Assembly: GCF_018492665.1 (NCBI RefSeq)
Contig: NZ_JAFVME010000003.1
Location: forward strand, 806,001 to 870,000
Source of the DNA: Pedobacter sp. B4-66
GTDB taxonomy: Bacteria > Bacteroidota > Bacteroidia > Sphingobacteriales > Sphingobacteriaceae
Direction: 5' to 3'
DNA: 64,000 nt
Each line of letters starts with the position of its first letter. Position 1 is the stretch's first letter. Shown in pieces: positions 63,521 through 64,000 of this stretch. The notes under the pieces were generated by a model. That model made no database searches and had not been told where the DNA came from. It saw nothing but the letters and a program-made list of their open reading frames with translations. Both the position numbers and the translations under genes were made by a program.

Positions 63521-64000
63521 TTAAACATTCTCCTTTTGGATCAATGCAGGTATAGTTTTAAGTATTATTTTCATATCAAGGAAAATCGAATAATTAGAAG
63601 CATAGTAATTATCCAACTCTTTACGCTCACGTTCAGACATATCATCCTGGCCTCTTTTACTGATTTGCCATAAACCGGTCAACCCTGCAGGGCCTAGGAA
63701 TCTAGTAGACCACTCATTTGTAGTCAACTGTTCTGCTTCATACAGTGGCAATGGCCTATTGCCTACCAACGACATATCGCCGATCAGCACATTTATTAAC
63801 TGAGGTAACTCGTCAATACTAGTCTTTCTCAAAAACGAACCTACCTTAGTTATTCTAGGATCATTTTTAAACTTCACAAATGCTGTTTTGTTATCCTTAT
63901 TCTCTTCTGAGTTAGCATATTGGTTAAGATTAGCCATCGAAGCAAGCATTTTATCAGCATCACTCCTCATAGATCTGAACTTATAGAAATCAAAAATCTT
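63521..64000 (-). CDS. Sugar-phosphate transferase (WbaP/WcaJ type), partial at the window edge
   Basis: The coding frame runs off the right edge. The visible C-terminal part has F-D-F-Y-K-F-R-S-M-R, then the catalytic-core motifs R-K-T-S-I-D-E-L-P-Q, M-S-L-V-G-N-R-P and G-L-T-G-L-W-Q. This family links the first sugar-1-phosphate to undecaprenyl phosphate, priming glycan synthesis. It precedes the half-TolC gene by 44 bp in the direction of transcription. The N-terminal membrane segments, if any, are outside the window. Confidence 0.95.
   Translation of the reverse strand, partial: KIFDFYKFRSMRSDADKMLASMANLNQYANSEENKDNKTAFVKFKNDPRITKVGSFLRKTSIDELPQLINVLIGDMSLVGNRPLPLYEAEQLTTNEWSTRFLGPAGLTGLWQISKRGQDDMSERERKELDNYYASNYSIFLDMKIILKTIPALIQKENV

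Noticed and set aside
1-64000. CRISPR arrays, tRNA or rRNA genes, insertion sequences
   Set aside because: No regular spaced repeats, cloverleaf-like segments, transposase genes or rRNA-like sequence were noticed on reading.

Overview
The window looks like a chromosomal segment of a Bacteroidota bacterium, most likely Sphingobacteriaceae (Pedobacter-like). The DNA is AT-rich, many genes have a Bacteroidota-type -7 element (TAnnTTTG) shortly before the start codon, and the gene content fits: DUF3667, DUF3347, S46 dipeptidyl-peptidase, OmpA/PD40/TPR cell-envelope protein, and half-length TolC next to a Wzz-like protein. I see no rRNA, tRNA, CRISPR array, prophage or intact insertion sequence.

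Positions 1-1.5 kb carry a RES-Xre type II toxin-antitoxin pair, followed by a gene-poor stretch with a 49-residue ORF and two hairpins. From 1.5 to 40 kb the genes are mostly core: a GreA/GreB-like factor, a queuosine-precursor transporter, a methionine transaminase/omega-amidase pair, a Tat-exported Ntn-hydrolase, cutC, lepA, folD, a Rieske protein, queE, a PorE-like OmpA protein, the KDO genes kdsA and kdsD, recQ, manC, a YegD-like short Hsp70, rlmB, dnaB, chrA, etfBA, a bifunctional-nuclease-type protein, a nucleoside permease, gltA and miaA. A long co-directional minus-strand run (about 31.0-40.4 kb) then includes topB, a histone-deacetylase-like hydrolase, a bestrophin, kynU, a 3-methyladenine glycosylase and a free-methionine-sulfoxide reductase. 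An S46 peptidase with DPP11-type specificity is divergent from that run.

The accessory half starts near 43 kb. A long structured leader precedes a 61-residue basic protein of a cold-shock-associated Bacteroidota family. A 50-residue ORF resembling the C-terminal end of an NRPS/PKS thioesterase lies 8 bp before a phosphopantetheinyl transferase, which is translationally coupled to an LCP-family protein. From 46.4 kb to the right edge there is an exopolysaccharide locus. It holds five glycosyltransferase or sugar-transferase genes, a flippase, a Wzy-like polymerase/ligase, a Wzz-like chain-length protein with a degenerate P-loop domain, a half-length TolC, two acyltransferases, a secreted beta-helix lipoprotein and a GMC oxidoreductase with its Tat-exported partner. 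The priming sugar-phosphate transferase runs off the right edge.

The polysaccharide would be primed by the edge transferase, extended by the glycosyltransferases, decorated by the acyltransferases, flipped, polymerised and exported. The GMC pair and the beta-helix protein could act on it outside the cytoplasm; that is inference. The locus is being remodelled: between the flippase and the beta-helix gene lies a decayed ATP-grasp gene with several frameshifts, one caused by a visible 13-bp tandem duplication. Other notable items are a 30-residue membrane-plus-lysine ORF inside the locus, a 21-bp perfect inverted repeat after folD, and paired CTGTAWTACAG sites near 43 kb.
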